A stretch of 64,000 bases of DNA, taken from positions 13,322,882 through 13,386,881 of the forward strand of contig CM049317.1 in assembly GCA_026874595.1 (NCBI GenBank), read 5' to 3'. Position 1 is the stretch's first letter; each line of letters begins with the position of its first letter. Source of the stretch: Sipunculus nudus (lineage: Eukaryota > Annelida > Sipuncula > Golfingiida > Sipunculidae). Shown piece by piece: positions 23,941 to 37,500 of this stretch. The position numbers and the translations under genes are program-made. The notes below the pieces were generated by a model. It did no database searches. It saw only the letters and a list, made by a program, of their open reading frames with translations, and was not told the DNA's origin.

Positions 23941-24577
23941 TGCGTCATTAGTGCAATAACTTGTGTGTATATTCATTGTCTATAGTCATTGATGCATGTT
24001 CTAGTCATTATCCTTTAGTCTTAGTGTATGGCGTTTCAGAAATTTTAAGCTTATTCTTGTTCATCATTAAGTTGAATGACAGTGTCAGGCATGAGGGTAG
24101 TATGTCACAGGCCGTGTCTCGTATGTCATGGAAATTGAGATCTGAAATAATTACCAAGAGTAATGTCTCGTCAGTCGGAATTTGAGGAGCAGCTATGTAT
24201 TGATATATCGGTAAACTGATACAGCCCTAGCACCCACTGTGTAGAGCTTGCAGGATGTGAATCCGGATCGAAGACACCTGCCCTTCTAAAAATCACTGAA
24301 ACTTCTCTCAAGGTTTAGAGCCAGCCGAAGGTCCAGTTTTCTTCTTTTGACAATGTCTAGGGCGGCTTTTATCGGGCAGCTGCACATAACACATATGATT
24401 ATTTTATAAACAATATACAGTAAAACCTCCCAATTACAGACACTGACGGGACCAGACATGTTGCCCGCAATAAGGAAGTGCAATTAGTAGAGAGGTTAAA
24501 ATTTTCGGGACATACTTTCAAGGAAGTACCCGTAAGTTGCCGTAAATATGAGGTGCCCGTAAGGACAGGTTCAATTG

Positions 24578-24586
<9 letters not shown>

Positions 24587-24626
<40 letters not shown>

Positions 24627-24638
24627 ATATATATATAT
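24587..24638. repeat. (AT)n microsatellite
   Basis: AT run broken once by TTTAT. It directly borders the LTR-like element that follows. Confidence 0.95.
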
Positions 24639-25373
24639 TGTTACGGTCCTTTTTCACACCCAAACAACTCAGGCCGAACCGTAACACATATGCTCAGACA
24701 CGTTCTCTTCAAATGAATACGTAACCAAAATATGGGTGCAAAAACAGTACTATATTACTATATTACAATATTTACAATCGTACACAAATAATATAATAGT
24801 CAATACATAACGTAATTCATAACCAAGTCTCTGAAGAAAAACTGAGTCTCTAAATAACGGACTGTAACGAAATACTTAACTGAATCCGGTATACGAGAAA
24901 CTGAAGTCCATCATCAACACATAATTTGGGCACACACAAAATTGAAGTCCTGTATTAATCCATGTGGCACCAAACAAACATAAAGTCTCTCCTCTTCCTA
25001 AATAATAAAGTTCATGGCGTGTTTCATGGCATTCCGTGGGCTTGGGGACCAAGAGCCCACGGTCACGGTCCCCGGGGATAACAGCAATGTGGCGTATCAA
25101 AGTCAATAGTCCCGCTTCGTACTGCAGGCGAGTTCGTTTTATAGGTTTTCAACAATGGGTGAAAACCGCAGAAGTTTGTGGTTTTGCTTGAGAGAAACGA
25201 TAGCGCCGGCTGAACTGCAAAACCAGTACTGAATGGTCCAAGAATAGTTTTTATGTTTCTAAAAGCGCGTCAGTAGTCACTGATAGCGGGGTGGATCCAT
25301 AAGCGTGGAAACGGGGGCGGCCACACCACTTCGTGGCGCCATCCTCCGATGTCCGGGTGACGTCCATGCAACA
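24639..25373. mobile_element. Possible solo LTR (about 735 bp)
   Basis: The segment starts TGTTACGGTCC and ends CCATGCAACA, the TGTT…AACA form of LTR ends, and is flanked by ATATAT on both sides. It differs sharply in composition from the AT run it interrupts and carries an internal AATAAA at about 25004. No primer-binding site, polypurine tract or gag-pol sequence is attached. Because the flanks are themselves an AT repeat, the target duplication is not informative. Confidence 0.35.
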
Positions 25374-26069
25374 ATATATTTGGAACAGTGGGATATTTCA
25401 ATATCCGTACAGGTTGAAAAAAAAAGTTATCCAACCAACCGCTATGAATCTCCCTACCCTTAAAGATAAATTGAACTGAACATCCGTGTGTTCAGGCATA
25501 TGCCCAATGGGTCGGGATAGTTCATACACAACAAGGGTCAATTTTAAAAATGTCTCTCCATTTTTCAACAAATAAAATGCAAAATTCACATTTCGCAAAG
25601 TAGCAGTACTTAATTCTAAAAAAAGTTTGTTGTTGAGTATGTTATGTAAGGGTGACAATTTATGTCTAAAAGGCTGAGGTAGCCGCCCCAATAATGGGTG
25701 ACTAGAGTTATGGAGATCATTTAAAAAGTGTATATATTGATATTTTTAGTGATATGGATGTAGAGTATTACTGAACAGAGATGGTCCGTTTCTCCATCAG
25801 CTCTTGATATCCCCATGAGAGAACTACGAATATGTCATTCTTGTACCTGTAAAATTTCTTGAAAGAGATTGTAGAGTTCATCAAAAAGTTGACACCGTGT
25901 AATTTCCATACTTTATAGCATTTACTACCATATAAATATATATGGGCTGCCATCTCTTATTGTGTGGTTTTCTTTTTCACTGAATTAAAGTCAAGAATAC
26001 TTATTAGAACAGCTTTATCTGTATGCCCTCTTTATCAATCGTGCCGAGATTTCACAGAACAAAGGAATA

Positions 26070-26070
<1 letters not shown>
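25374..26070. other. No gene seen
   Basis: Several 60-97 codon ORFs occur on both strands, with no signal peptide, domain or splice context. Confidence 0.4.

Positions 26071-26071
<1 letters not shown>

Positions 26072-26114
<43 letters not shown>
26072..26114. repeat. (TC)n microsatellite
   Basis: Uninterrupted TC run followed by a CAT/ATC-rich tract to about 26150. Confidence 0.95.
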
Positions 26115-26120
<6 letters not shown>

Positions 26121-26159
26121 ATCATCTTCATCATCACCATCATCTTGGGCTTAACTTCA

Positions 26160-27355
26160 TCAGATAAAATGACGAAATGTTATATCTTATCCACAGAGCC
26201 TTGGATTTGGCACCTGGCATGTTTTGCCGAAATGACTCCAACGGATAAATTTCTGTTACCTCTACCTTTCCAAGTAAACTTATTTTTTCCTTTAGTTAGT
26301 CCCATTCTTTTTCAACTTTTATTAAATGTGTAAGGAATAAATTAGTTAAATTAATTCACTTCTATAACCACTTTTAGTTAAAGAAAATAAAGCTATGCTG
26401 AGAGGAATTTAGTAAGTTTGCGTCCTCTGGTGGTGATGTGGTGCACTAATTTTAGTTTTGCTACAGTCTTTTCAATAGTGTGTCCAATGAAATTTGGAAA
26501 TATTTTTATAACAAGACAGACAAGCTGCAAACTTCAAGCTACAGTGAGGGAATAAGGTATAGGCCATATTACTTAGGATGGAATCAGAACCATACCTTAT
26601 AAATATATTTTAAAATGCAGTTATTCTCAAGATATGATAGACCAGCGAATTATCACAACATCTCATTACCAATTGATGAAGGTAAAGGTCACTGGTCACA
26701 TGCACACAAAACTGCATTTAACAGCAGCTAATTGGTTGTTAATTGTCATAAATATTCTAAAAAAATGCGAATAATAAGGTGATGCTGCCAACCCTTGGCA
26801 GACAACATATCACTTGAAAATAATATCTAAAAAAAACCGGTAGGTTGTAAACTATAAATATTGGTTACCGTCATGAAGTTTCCCATCTAATAATAAAGCT
26901 TTTAGTCCCCCGCCCACTTAAAACCTTTGTGTTGAGGCATAGGTTTAAGACAATAATTGGGAAATGAAAATGGAGTCACGGTCAATTTCACCCACTAACC
27001 AAGAGCCACAGTTATAGAGTGATGATGAGGCCAACCTTAAACATGACGGATTAGAATGGTGACCTGCTTAAATTCCCATCAAGATGGCCTCCGAGGTGTC
27101 GTCTGCTGTCACCACCGAAACATTGGTCACACCCTTGCCCCTTATGATATGATTAGTCTTGGATTTCTGGGAGACTGTATGCCAGGCGTAAAGTGCTTTG
27201 TGCACGGGGATCATCTCTGTACACACAATATTATGAGACCACAATGTTTCCTTCCTCTGATATTTTTTAGACTTTTAAGTAAGTGGTATATTCAGTTTTA
27301 TCATTGTTTTACTCCAGCTACCTTTTATAACCATTATTAAGAAATAATAAATGGT
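26160..27355. other. No gene seen
   Basis: AT-rich unique sequence. ORFs at 26118-26333 and 27056-27340 show no recognised domains. Confidence 0.4.
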
Positions 27356-27364
27356 ATAGATAAT

Positions 27365-28400
27365 TTATAAGGTAGTAGCGGTAGCAGTATTAGTAAAAAT
27401 AGAAATTGTAGTAGTAGTTGTAGTAGTAGTAGAAGTGGTAGTAGAAATAGTAAAAGTAGTAGTTGAAGTAGTTGTAGTAGCAGTAGAATAAGAAGAAGCT
27501 GTAGAAGTAGTAGTAGTAGTGGAAGAAATAGTAGTGGAAGTAGTGGTTGTAGTAGTAGTAGTCGGGGGAAAAGTAGTAGTAGTAGTTTTAGTAGTAGTAG
27601 TAGTTTTAGTAGTAGTTTCAGTAGTAGTTTTAGTAGTAGTAGTAGTAGTAGTAGTTTTAGTAGTAGTTTTAGTAGTAGTAGTAGTAGTAGTTTTAGTAGT
27701 AGTTTTAGTAGTAGTAGTAGTAGTAGTAGTAGTTTTAGTAGTAGTAGTAGTTTTAGTAGTAGTAGTAGTCGGGGGAAAAGTAGTAGTAGTAGTTTTAGTA
27801 GTAGTAGTAGTTTAAGTAGTAGTTTTAGTAGTAGTTTTAGTAGTAGTAGTAGTTATAGTAGTAGTAGTAGTCGGGGGAAAAGTAGTAGTAGTAGTGGTAG
27901 TAGAAGTAGTAGTAGTAGTAGTAGTAGTTTTAGTAGTTTTAGTAGTGGTAGTAGTAGTAGTAGTAGTAGTAGTTTTAGTAGTTTTAGTAGTTTTAGTAGT
28001 AGTACTAGTAGTAGTAGTTCGAGTAGTAGAGGTGGAAGTAGTAGCAAAAGTAAAAGTAGTCGAAGTAGCAGGTGAGGTAATAGGAATAGTAGCAGCAGCA
28101 GCAGCAAAACAGTAGTAGTAGTGGTAGAAATATTAGAATTGATAGGCCTATCCAAAGTAGTAGCAGGCAGAGTGGTAGTGGTAGCAGAAGCTTTCAAAGT
28201 AGTAGTAACAGCAGAAGTAATAGTGAAGATAGTATCAGCAGCAGTAGAAGTGGTGCTGTTAGTTGCAGTAGACCGAACAGTAGAAGTGGTAGCAGTGGTA
28301 TTAACATAAATAAGTGGCACAAGAAGGATAAGTATTAGTGGTAGCAGTAGTAGTTGTTGAATTTTTAATAGCAGTAGTGTTATTATGAACAGTAGAATTG
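27365..28400. repeat. About 1-kb AGT-triplet array with higher-order spacers
   Basis: Long (AGT)n runs alternate with TTTAGT variants. The 12-base block TCGGGGGAAAAG interrupts them three times, starting at 27562, 27769 and 27871. After about 28020 the array decays into GTAGCAGAAG-type triplets. Long Val-rich (plus) and Leu/Thr-rich (minus) ORFs across it, including a 197-codon one, are triplet artefacts. Confidence 0.9.
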
Positions 28401-28449
28401 CCAAAAATATAGTGAGTTCTCCATTGGAGATAACAAAATCAGCCATCAG

Positions 28450-30960
28450 ATGAAAAATATCCCAAAAAACATTAACACCTATTTTTGAATAACATTGGAT
28501 AAAAATCAGAGCTATTATAAATATGACATGTTAATATTTGGATATTTTTCAGTTTTACTGAGTGTTAGGTTATTTCCAGGAACCAAGATGGTCTGAAAAG
28601 ACGTAACAATTCGGGGTGTTACTTAGAGGAGGATAATAGCCAATTACCAAATGTCATGACTGCATAGCATGCATGGCATCAATTATCAATATTGGTTTGG
28701 TGTTGGCTATAATCTAAGTGTCCGTTTCAAAAGGTGCATCCTAAGTATAATAACCTGACTCAGGCCGCACCCAGCTGGTTAAGGATACATGTTCTGAACT
28801 TGTTTATGTTAAAGTGATAGACGTGGTGTGTATCTGTACAGAGTGTATACAATATGGGCCTTTTTAGAAATGGACTAATGTTGACTGGTTCGCCCAGCTA
28901 CCAGTGATCAAGACGGAGAGCTCAATGCACTAATGGCTACTAATCCAATCTAAACAGGCTCTCATTTGGAATAAATGCCACATATATGATTTTCACATCT
29001 TGTATTCATGTGCGTCATTACAGGGGTGTGTGTATATTTATCCCCCGCATTTTGATAAGGTGTATTCACCCCCCACCCCCACCGCTCTTCAGAGGGTAAG
29101 ATATATATATATATATGTATGTGTGTTTGTGTGCGCGCATATGGCGTTTATGTGTGTATTATGTAGAATGGATTAAATTAAGTTTTTAGGCATTGTACTA
29201 TGAACAGCTATGTATATATTGACTTTGTACAACTGTGTACACATATATATATATGTGTGTGTGTGTGTGTGATGGAACGATCAGGATTTACAAAAACAAA
29301 GTTGTAAATTACCCTTTAAGTCATCGCCACCCCCCCCCCCCCCCCGCCCCCATCCCAAACCATCACGATAAATTGACGCCGCTGTATGTATTTGACGTGC
29401 TTTTCTGCGTTCAACAAACACGCCTGGTGAAGTGGTCCCTCTACCTTCGTTCAAAAATTCCTCCTACATTATCACTGCTTTCCTTTGCATTGTTGGCTGG
29501 GTATGTCCACGGAGGGATGTTGACACAAGGTAAAGGATCTTCTTATCGTTTGTAATTCCTATAGGTGGTGCTGAAATGTTTATTCTTAGGCTAGCACAGT
29601 TTTATTATCTTTATAAATAGGCTGTGTTATCAACATTGTACGTGTTTTGTGTTGCATTCATTTTTTCACTCATTGATGAGTGTGATTTGTATATGCATTT
29701 AATACAAAAATATGGAAACATCGTATGCCAATGGCTGTCTCGAACGTTTAAGAAAAAGGTGCAGTATTTTCTTTCCGTATTTTCCTTCTTCCGTTTATGC
29801 TTTAGAAATTCAGCTACCAGCGGTGGTTGGTTTAGGTGGTCGTTCTTTGCAGAAAGTTTAACTCTAGCAAAACAGCGCTGTTTGTTTTGGTAAGGTCTGT
29901 GTAGCCGAGATGGAATACCTGATGATCTAATAACCCTGAAGGTCCTGTCAACACACTCATATATAACTTATGTAAATAAAGTGTTATAGGGAGATTCGGT
30001 TCAGTAATTGCTTGCCTGTAAGAAGTAAAAACAGTCATATTTAGCAACTAGTTTCGATCCGAAGTATATATATATTATATATATATATAAATGTTTGATT
30101 TTATAGTCACATATCTTAATATCAAGAATAGAGTATACCGTTGTTTATTTCTTCTGTATACAGCTGGACAGTATCTTCTGATGTGATTAATATGCTGAAA
30201 CACTGTAACGCCTAACTGTTTATTGTATTTCGAATTATTTTACTTTTATACTACAAAGTTCATGACATGACCACGCATTCACAAACCTTGAATCCACGAC
30301 CCTTATGTCATATATTTCATGAATAATAAATATGACCACTTAACCAATCAAATGACTGCCGTACACTTGTTTTACGCGGATGTCTGGGGGAAAGTTTTGA
30401 TCACACGTTCAGCATTGCCGGGAAGGCGCCGGGAATCTAACCATTTCTGGTACATATGTTCTTTTTCAAACATTGTGTGAACGGTGTAGTGTTGTTAATA
30501 TGATATTCTATTGACTGGGGTTGATTGACAGTTGTGATTTCGGCCCGAACACTTGAAGTCTTGCTCATTATTCATGAAATAGATGCGAGAGAATGTCTCG
30601 AAGGTTTGTGAATGTGTGGCCATGTCACAGATTCGGTAGTATGAAGATGGATACTTTTTCTCCGACATAATTCAAGGCAAAGTAAGAACACAATCTTCAA
30701 CTGAGACATTCGGCAGAATACCACTCGCAACCGAGATGATTTGCATTTGTCATCCTGGCGTAGTTGCCTGAAACGTTATCCAAAAGATAACGTGAACACC
30801 AGTACTGACTATATAATATGTAACGTTGTTCGGTTAAGATTAAATAAACGTACATAAACATACAACATCACACCAACAATAAACCTGAGAATGACGTTAC
30901 TTCAAATCTTTAATAGAAAGTAACATTCGGTGGTCTGGTGTAGACAATCAGAGAAAACAG
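28450..30960. other. No supported gene; simple repeats
   Basis: Contains AT tracts near 29101 and 30066, an (AT)n(GT)n tract at 29243-29271 and a poly-C tract at 29329-29350. Two ORFs with hydrophobic segments (ending at 29555 and 29893) lack convincing starts or splice sites. Confidence 0.4.
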
Positions 30961-30972
30961 AGAACAGGCTCA

Positions 30973-31413
30973 TCACGTGAAAGGAGTCACGTGACCACGT
31001 CATAAACGATCACGTGATCAAGAAGTCTCGTATTTTCTAAGGAGAGAAATAAGTTCGTTAGTTTCAGATTCATAAATTGGTGACACTTTTTTCACACAAA
31101 TGTTGACATAATAAATATATACGTATTCTGTTCAATACAACATGCATATTACAGAACAGATAGAGACAAGGGGTTTTTCTTGCCCCCGGTATTTGAGCAC
31201 GTCCAGGTGAACGAATATTTCGCACATCTGGGGTTAAGCGGTGCAAGTAAGCACCTAAAGACGGCGTGTGCCTCAAAATATCACTGAGTCTGCAGTTTAT
31301 TTTTTTTCCTCGGAGAAAAAAAAAGATTTTCCGTAACATCGTGTTTCTGCGCATTTAACTCATAAAAAAATTATATGCATTGTCGAGATATTTGCAAGCT
31401 TCTTGTCACGTGA
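30973..31413. promoter_or_regulatory. Cluster of four TCACGTGA E-boxes
   Basis: The palindrome TCACGTGA occurs at 30973-30980, 30987-30994, 31010-31017 and 31406-31413. It is the E-box form bound by MITF/USF-type bHLH-zip factors in animals. The cluster lies around and beyond the 3' end of the luqin gene. Function is inferred from motif density only. Confidence 0.3.
31296..31301 (-). terminator. luqin: Polyadenylation signal candidate of luqin
   Basis: AATAAA on the minus strand, 188 bases after the luqin TGA, with a plausible 3' UTR between. Confidence 0.5.
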
Positions 31414-31489
31414 CATATTTTCGGTTCTCTGATAGGTCAGTGGAGACACCTATCGATCAAAGGCGAGAACACGGATAGGAATTCAGAGC

Positions 31490-31532
31490 TCACTTCCTCT
31501 TGATGTTGGTGGTGGCGTCATTGTTGGTCCAT
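31490..31532 (-). CDS. luqin: Luqin terminal coding exon
   Basis: A strong pyrimidine-rich acceptor (TCTCCGTTTCTGCAG) is followed by one base completing Arg88, 13 codons (WTNNDATTNIKRK) and TGA. It was found by extending from the phase-2 donor at 33042 and is too short to stand out alone. It is less certain than the first two exons, but phase, acceptor quality and a prompt stop agree. Confidence 0.78.
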
Positions 31533-34500
31533 CTGCAGAAACGGAGAGAAAATATATTGAATTTAGAGGCATATTAAAGAGCAAAATTCTAAGCCAAACA
31601 TTATTTCATCATAAAATACCATATCAAAAGGTACCATATACAGGGGCTTTACTTTAATTTTGATAGCGCTCCAGTGACGAGTATTTACTATAATATTACT
31701 CTGAAAATTACGATTTTTAAAAGGGCCCTCCGACTCCCTAAAGTTATAGGGGCCTATCCCAATATCTAACGGGCATTAGATAAAGATAATTCATTGCTAC
31801 TTGTAATAATCTTGGTAAGTGTATGTCACTGAAACCCTAGACCAAGTCGTTGAAGACCTAGCGATCTTAAAGTGTATTGTCTCAATGAACAAAACACAAG
31901 GTCACGACATGCAAAGTTCAGCATCAAATAACTATAACATGGTTTTAACTGGACAACACTCTAGGCCGATTGGAAAGTAAAAACCTTTTCAGACTGAATA
32001 GATTACATCCAGATGTGCATTTTGGGATTCTTGAGAAAATAACAGATAAATAAAGAAAATCAATTTTTCTTTTTTTTTTTAATTTAGTTCGATGATATGT
32101 TTGTCAGCTAAGACGTAAGCAGGATAAACACCTTTCTATTAAAATCTGTTATTCTTTGTTTAAAACACGCACTCAAGGTTTCATTAGGTAAAATGATTTT
32201 TAGGCCCCATTTTTCCATATATCAGTGCCGGGGGGGGGGGGGGCATTTGTTATACTTTTTTATTTTATGTTTTTCTTATATTGATTTGCTAGGTAGGTAA
32301 ATGCATAACATACAAAAAGGTTTTATCGGATATTTTAAATTTGTTTTTAATGTCCGACCACCGGGAGCTCAAAATCGGTAAATTTCGTAAGAAAACAAAT
32401 ATAAAAATGTCATGTGCGGGGGTGCTGGCGCTTTCTGAGTAAACAATCCTTTTCGGCCTTACAGCATAAATTCAAATCCTTTGTCTTGTTTCAGCCTGGG
32501 GGATGGGGGGGGGGGGGGCAGATTAACATGTTCCCCTCGCTCTTTCAGATTTTTTGTCCCTTCACATTTTAGGGAAATTATTCACACAATTTCCAAATAA
32601 TCAGTTTACAGTTTCGTCATGTCTTCCTTAATAATATTCCAGGTATACATCTCAAAATGTGACCCTTAAGGATTTTATGTCAAGTGACTCATTGAATTGT
32701 CTTAAAAGTAAGCCTGTTTTTATTAATGTTTAAATCAAAACTTATTTTCTGAATAATAAAGTGCTGTTATCATTTTTGTATGATGAAAATACACATACAT
32801 ATACATATACGTAATTCATATATGGTGGGAGTGCGCAAATTGACGATATTCAGGGAGAGAGATTTTGTCTTGTTTGTCATAAAGGCGGGGGTTATTGTTC
32901 GGTGATATTGACCAGAGGAGCTAGAGGTTCTATTCTGTTAGTATTCCTATCAATTGCCCCCCCCCCCCCTTTCACATTTCCTCAGCAAACTATCCCCATG
33001 ATTTACTTGAGTTTATACATGTACATATCATACCTCCGTACCTGAAACATCTGTAGAGTCCTGGGCGTGACACGTGGACGCACATTCCGTCATCTCCGGG
33101 CAGCTGGAACAAGGGCGTGTCTTCGAAGCTTACGGGGTGGTTCTCGTGTCCAGCATCACCTGAAAAAATATAGAAGGCATTCAATGGAGAGCAGATGCTC
33201 CCGGAAAGGCTGAAATTACACTCTCAAATACGAGATGGTAAAATCATGATCATGGAAAAATTAGGAAAATACTTAGAAAAAGTAATCCTGTATAGCGATT
33301 CATTCTTCAGTGGATTTCGTTGTTGGTGCTTCCGTTGTCTACTCTACCAAGAAGCTGTTATTATTAAAGGCGTGGTGGTGAAGTAATAATAAGAGAGGGG
33401 ACATGTGACCTAAAAGAAATGATACATGGTTGATATATCCCTCTATAAAATAATTCTAAAATTTAAAAAGTCCTTTTCAAAAATACCGAAAATAGAAGAA
33501 TAACAATAAAAGTTTAAATGTTCAAACAACAAAACATTCTCCAGTTGAGTAGAGCGTTGATTACCTGATTTATTAATTACAATATTTTATATAATATATT
33601 GCAATTTTAGTTCACTCCCCGACGTCACCATCGCATCTTAAATCATACCTATTCATTTTTCATTTTTACTGTAAGTCGGTTATGATAATTTATTTGTGTA
33701 ATATTAGCCCAGTTAAATATAAGGGCCGGGAGCGGTGTTTCCACAGTATATAGAGTGGGAACACCAGTTCTGGTTCCTTATAGGGTCCTTTTATGGTTTT
33801 CCTAATTGCTGTCTCGCGTAACCAGGTATTACAAACGAATCACCTAGCTACGTAAAGCAAACATAAACGAGTCTAGGACTTTTCAAAGCCAGATTCATTT
33901 TGTTTAAAAAATATTTTAAGTGTGGTACTCGGTTCTGTCGAGACTGTAACATTAGCATGTGTACAATACTATAAAAATTAAATCATTTTAAGTACAAGGA
34001 TACAACACCTATGGCCTGAATGGATTTACATCAGGGATATCAATATTGTTAATCGCGCGATACCGAAAATTTCGACATGCGACCTGAGGCATCCGTACGG
34101 TGGATGATTTAGGACACAGAAAAAAAATATTTATCTCGAGATCTCGAGATAACATCTTATCTTAAGATAACATCTCGAGATCTCGACATAGAATTTCGCA
34201 AAAAAAATTAGGAAGCAAAAACAAAATTTTAGTAAGATAAAAAAAAAAATTTTAGGAAGCAAATAAAAATTTGTAGGAAGCAAAAAAAATTACCTAGATT
34301 ATGTTTATGATTACCTTCACTTCTTTAATATGTATATGCAAAGTTAGCCTGTATTAAAAAGGTTCTATAAATAAGACAGGTGAATAGCGACTTTAAGACC
34401 AAAGCAGAGCATTTTGCTGAAGAAAAATCATGATGAGAGATGATCGAAATATTTAAACCTTTTATTTATGAATATAAAACATTTATGAAGATAGGTTGAC

Positions 34501-37500
34501 TAAAGGTAATCTGAGCTAAAGTTATAGCTATAGTGGATCAAGACTTGGGCTTTAGGGGCTGAAGCACCCCCCCCCCCCCCACCCACCCCTCCGCCCAGCG
34601 TACCTTTCCGAAAACACAGTAATAATTTTTAGCATATTTTAATTTATGATGGTCTAATACATGTTCCGTAAATCAACACACCATTTCAATAAAAACAAAA
34701 GCTGAAAAAAATTGTACAAAAAGCGTGTTTCTATAAGAAGCCCATATTTGTTTGTATTCTAAAAAGTATAAGGTACCCACAATGCATGCATGCAGACCTA
34801 AACATTTCTATTTGAGTGATTTAACAGCCATTACTGCGAACCCGCCGTTCAGGTAGAATGTTTCAGTTTCTTTAGGCTTTGACATCTTCCTTACGGATAT
34901 GAATAATTACATATTGAATTTATATTGAACTTTTCTTCAACTCGCCTTATCTTAGGGGATGTACAAACTTGATTGATTTTAAATTAATTATATTGTTTTA
35001 CCGTTCAGTTAAATTAAGTGTACATGGTCTTTGTTTATAATTGCAATAGTTAGCACTCTTAACGTATACTGTCCCCATAACGTTGTTTTGCTTTATGTCA
35101 ATTTAGCTTCGAATACAAGTGTGACATTTTATCTGGAGATCTCGAAATATATATATTTTTTGCTTCCTAAATTTTTTTTCGTGTCCTAAAATTTTTTTTG
35201 TTTCTAAAAATTTTTTTTTTTTTGCTTCGTATTATTATCTTTCTGCTTCGTAAATTTTTTTTTTTTGCTTTCTTAAATTTTTTTTTTTTTTTGCTTCCTA
35301 TAATTTTTTTTTTTTCTTCCTAAAATTTTCTTTCTGCTTCCTAAAATTTTTTTTTTTACTTCCTAAAATTTTTTTTTGCAAAATCCTATGTCGATATCTC
35401 GAGATGTTATCTCGAGATCTCGAGATAAATTTTTTTTTTTTTTCTGTGTCCTAAATCAGCCACCGTACATCCGGGTTTTAGTGTGTACGCAAAAATCTAA
35501 GCCCACAGAGAAACTGGAGGAAAAAACCCTGACAAGGGGATGCAACACGAAAATAGTTTGAGGACAGCGTCCACTGGTGGATCTATCAGCGGAGAGATTT
35601 TGGTGGCAAGGGGGCAAGTATCGGCAGAGGTTAAAAGGGAATATCACTTTTTTATACCACGCCCGAATACATGACATTGCATTTAAACCACTGTTGTAAC
35701 CCCAGATGCTCACAACCGTGCAAAATCTGTCTTTATGGGTACTTATTTATATTATCAGGCTTTATTTCTTGAAAATGAACGTAAAATTAATAAACACTTA
35801 TTGAATATGGTTACCATTTATTTTTCATAATCTACGTCGGGACACACTGTTATAAGCGGAATCAATCATAAAACCTAAACAGAACAGGCTCTCACGGTGC
35901 AATCAATATGGTATTCATTACAACGAGGTCGGAATTGGGATTGGCTGGCGCAATCGAGTATGACAAGATGCGATTTATCTGCACTCGGTCAGGTTGCATA
36001 ACTAGGGTTTCCGGTCAAATTAACTGTGTCTTATTCCAAGATTCATTTCAATTTATCGATGACGGATATATATAACATATAGCTACATGGTAGGATTCAG
36101 CAATTACTTGGAACGGGTATGACCAAAATCAGATATGATTTTCGAGGAATTCAGGCCATCTCCTCGCACTAATATATAGCATTGCACGTTATCCTGACAG
36201 GCTTAATATATTCGTTAGTGAAACGGACACATTTGAACCCTGACGTCACGTCGACTATGACGCCTCACCTCATCAGACCAATCACAAAGCTGGAAAAAGG
36301 AGGCCCATCATGTACATTGCACTGCTTCATATCATGTCTGCCTAGGTTACCTGGTGCATTCCGGAAACTAAATATCTGACAAGTGCTTGAGTTTGAATGA
36401 AAATGAAAAAAAAAATCAATAATTCTAGAAAATAACACCCTCTTTTTAGCTTTACAATCCCAGAAAAGAGACACTTCCTTAACTTCAGAACAACAAGAAA
36501 TCTTTGCTCTTCTTTCGTGTATCCTTTATTTGACCGAAAATGATGTAGAATTTAGAAATTTATTAGTCAAGCGATTTTTAAGGAGAAATGTATTTGAATT
36601 TTAACCTCAGTAAATGTAGGAAAATTGTCAGATTTCCAATGCCTGGTGAAATCTGATATTTGTCATTGATATAAGGTATTTGTTTTTGAGTGAATAAGCC
36701 ATCGGATACGTGATGAATAATACATGGGAAGGATTAGGTTAATATCTAAAAGCAATGACAGTATGGCATACGAACATAACTTGATATGTATTTTGATTCG
36801 TTTTATTTATGGATGCTAATACCGTAAAAACGTCGCCTCAGGGTCGTGCTTAATGTATTAGGATAGGGGCACCTGCCTGGGGGCTCCAAGGGTATAGAGT
36901 TACCAATGCACGCAAATGACCATTAAATTTTGAAATGTGGAATTACAAAAGAATCCCTAAACGGGCAATTCGTCACTTATAGGTTAGAATGGTAAAAATA
37001 TTTTTCGCATTAGCTATTTATACATAAAGCGCTACCCGGCAAGAGAAGTTTCTCCCGAGTTCTATAGCCATAGCTGCTGTCTTGTTGTTCCCTGCGCTAA
37101 GCTGCGCTGTCCGACAAAAAAATCGTTAATTTTAAAATAGAGACATTCCAATCACCGATAAAATTGCAATACCTCGGTCAAAAAGTGTAGAATGAACCCA
37201 AGAATATGGACCGAAAAATGAAAGCAAACAAGGTTTTTGGAGCACCCCACAATAGGGAGGCTTGTTTTCCTGAGAATGCAGATGTATAGTTGTTAATGTA
37301 ATTTAACATTAGAAACATTTGGATTATAGACAACTGAATTATTCTGGGCAGGAGGTAAGGTCGGGTCACGCATTAGTTGGTTTATGTTGCACTAAATAAC
37401 AATATCCCTAAACGTTTTTCGGATTGCTCATCTACGAAACTTCTTTCATCAATAAATTTACGCATTGTCCTTGTTTCAGAGGACTGGGTAGGAGGGCGAC

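Noticed and set aside
27519-28446. Long Val-rich plus-strand ORFs and a 197-codon Leu/Thr-rich minus-strand ORF
   Set aside because: All are translations of the AGT triplet array, open in several frames at once.
29235-29893. Two plus-strand ORFs with hydrophobic segments (ending at 29555 and 29893)
   Set aside because: The first begins in a GT microsatellite and poly-C tract. The second has no promoter or good donor.
34110-35470. CRISPR-like or satellite interpretation of the AGGAAGC units
   Set aside because: The units are arranged as inverted arms of one element with target duplication, in a eukaryotic intron.
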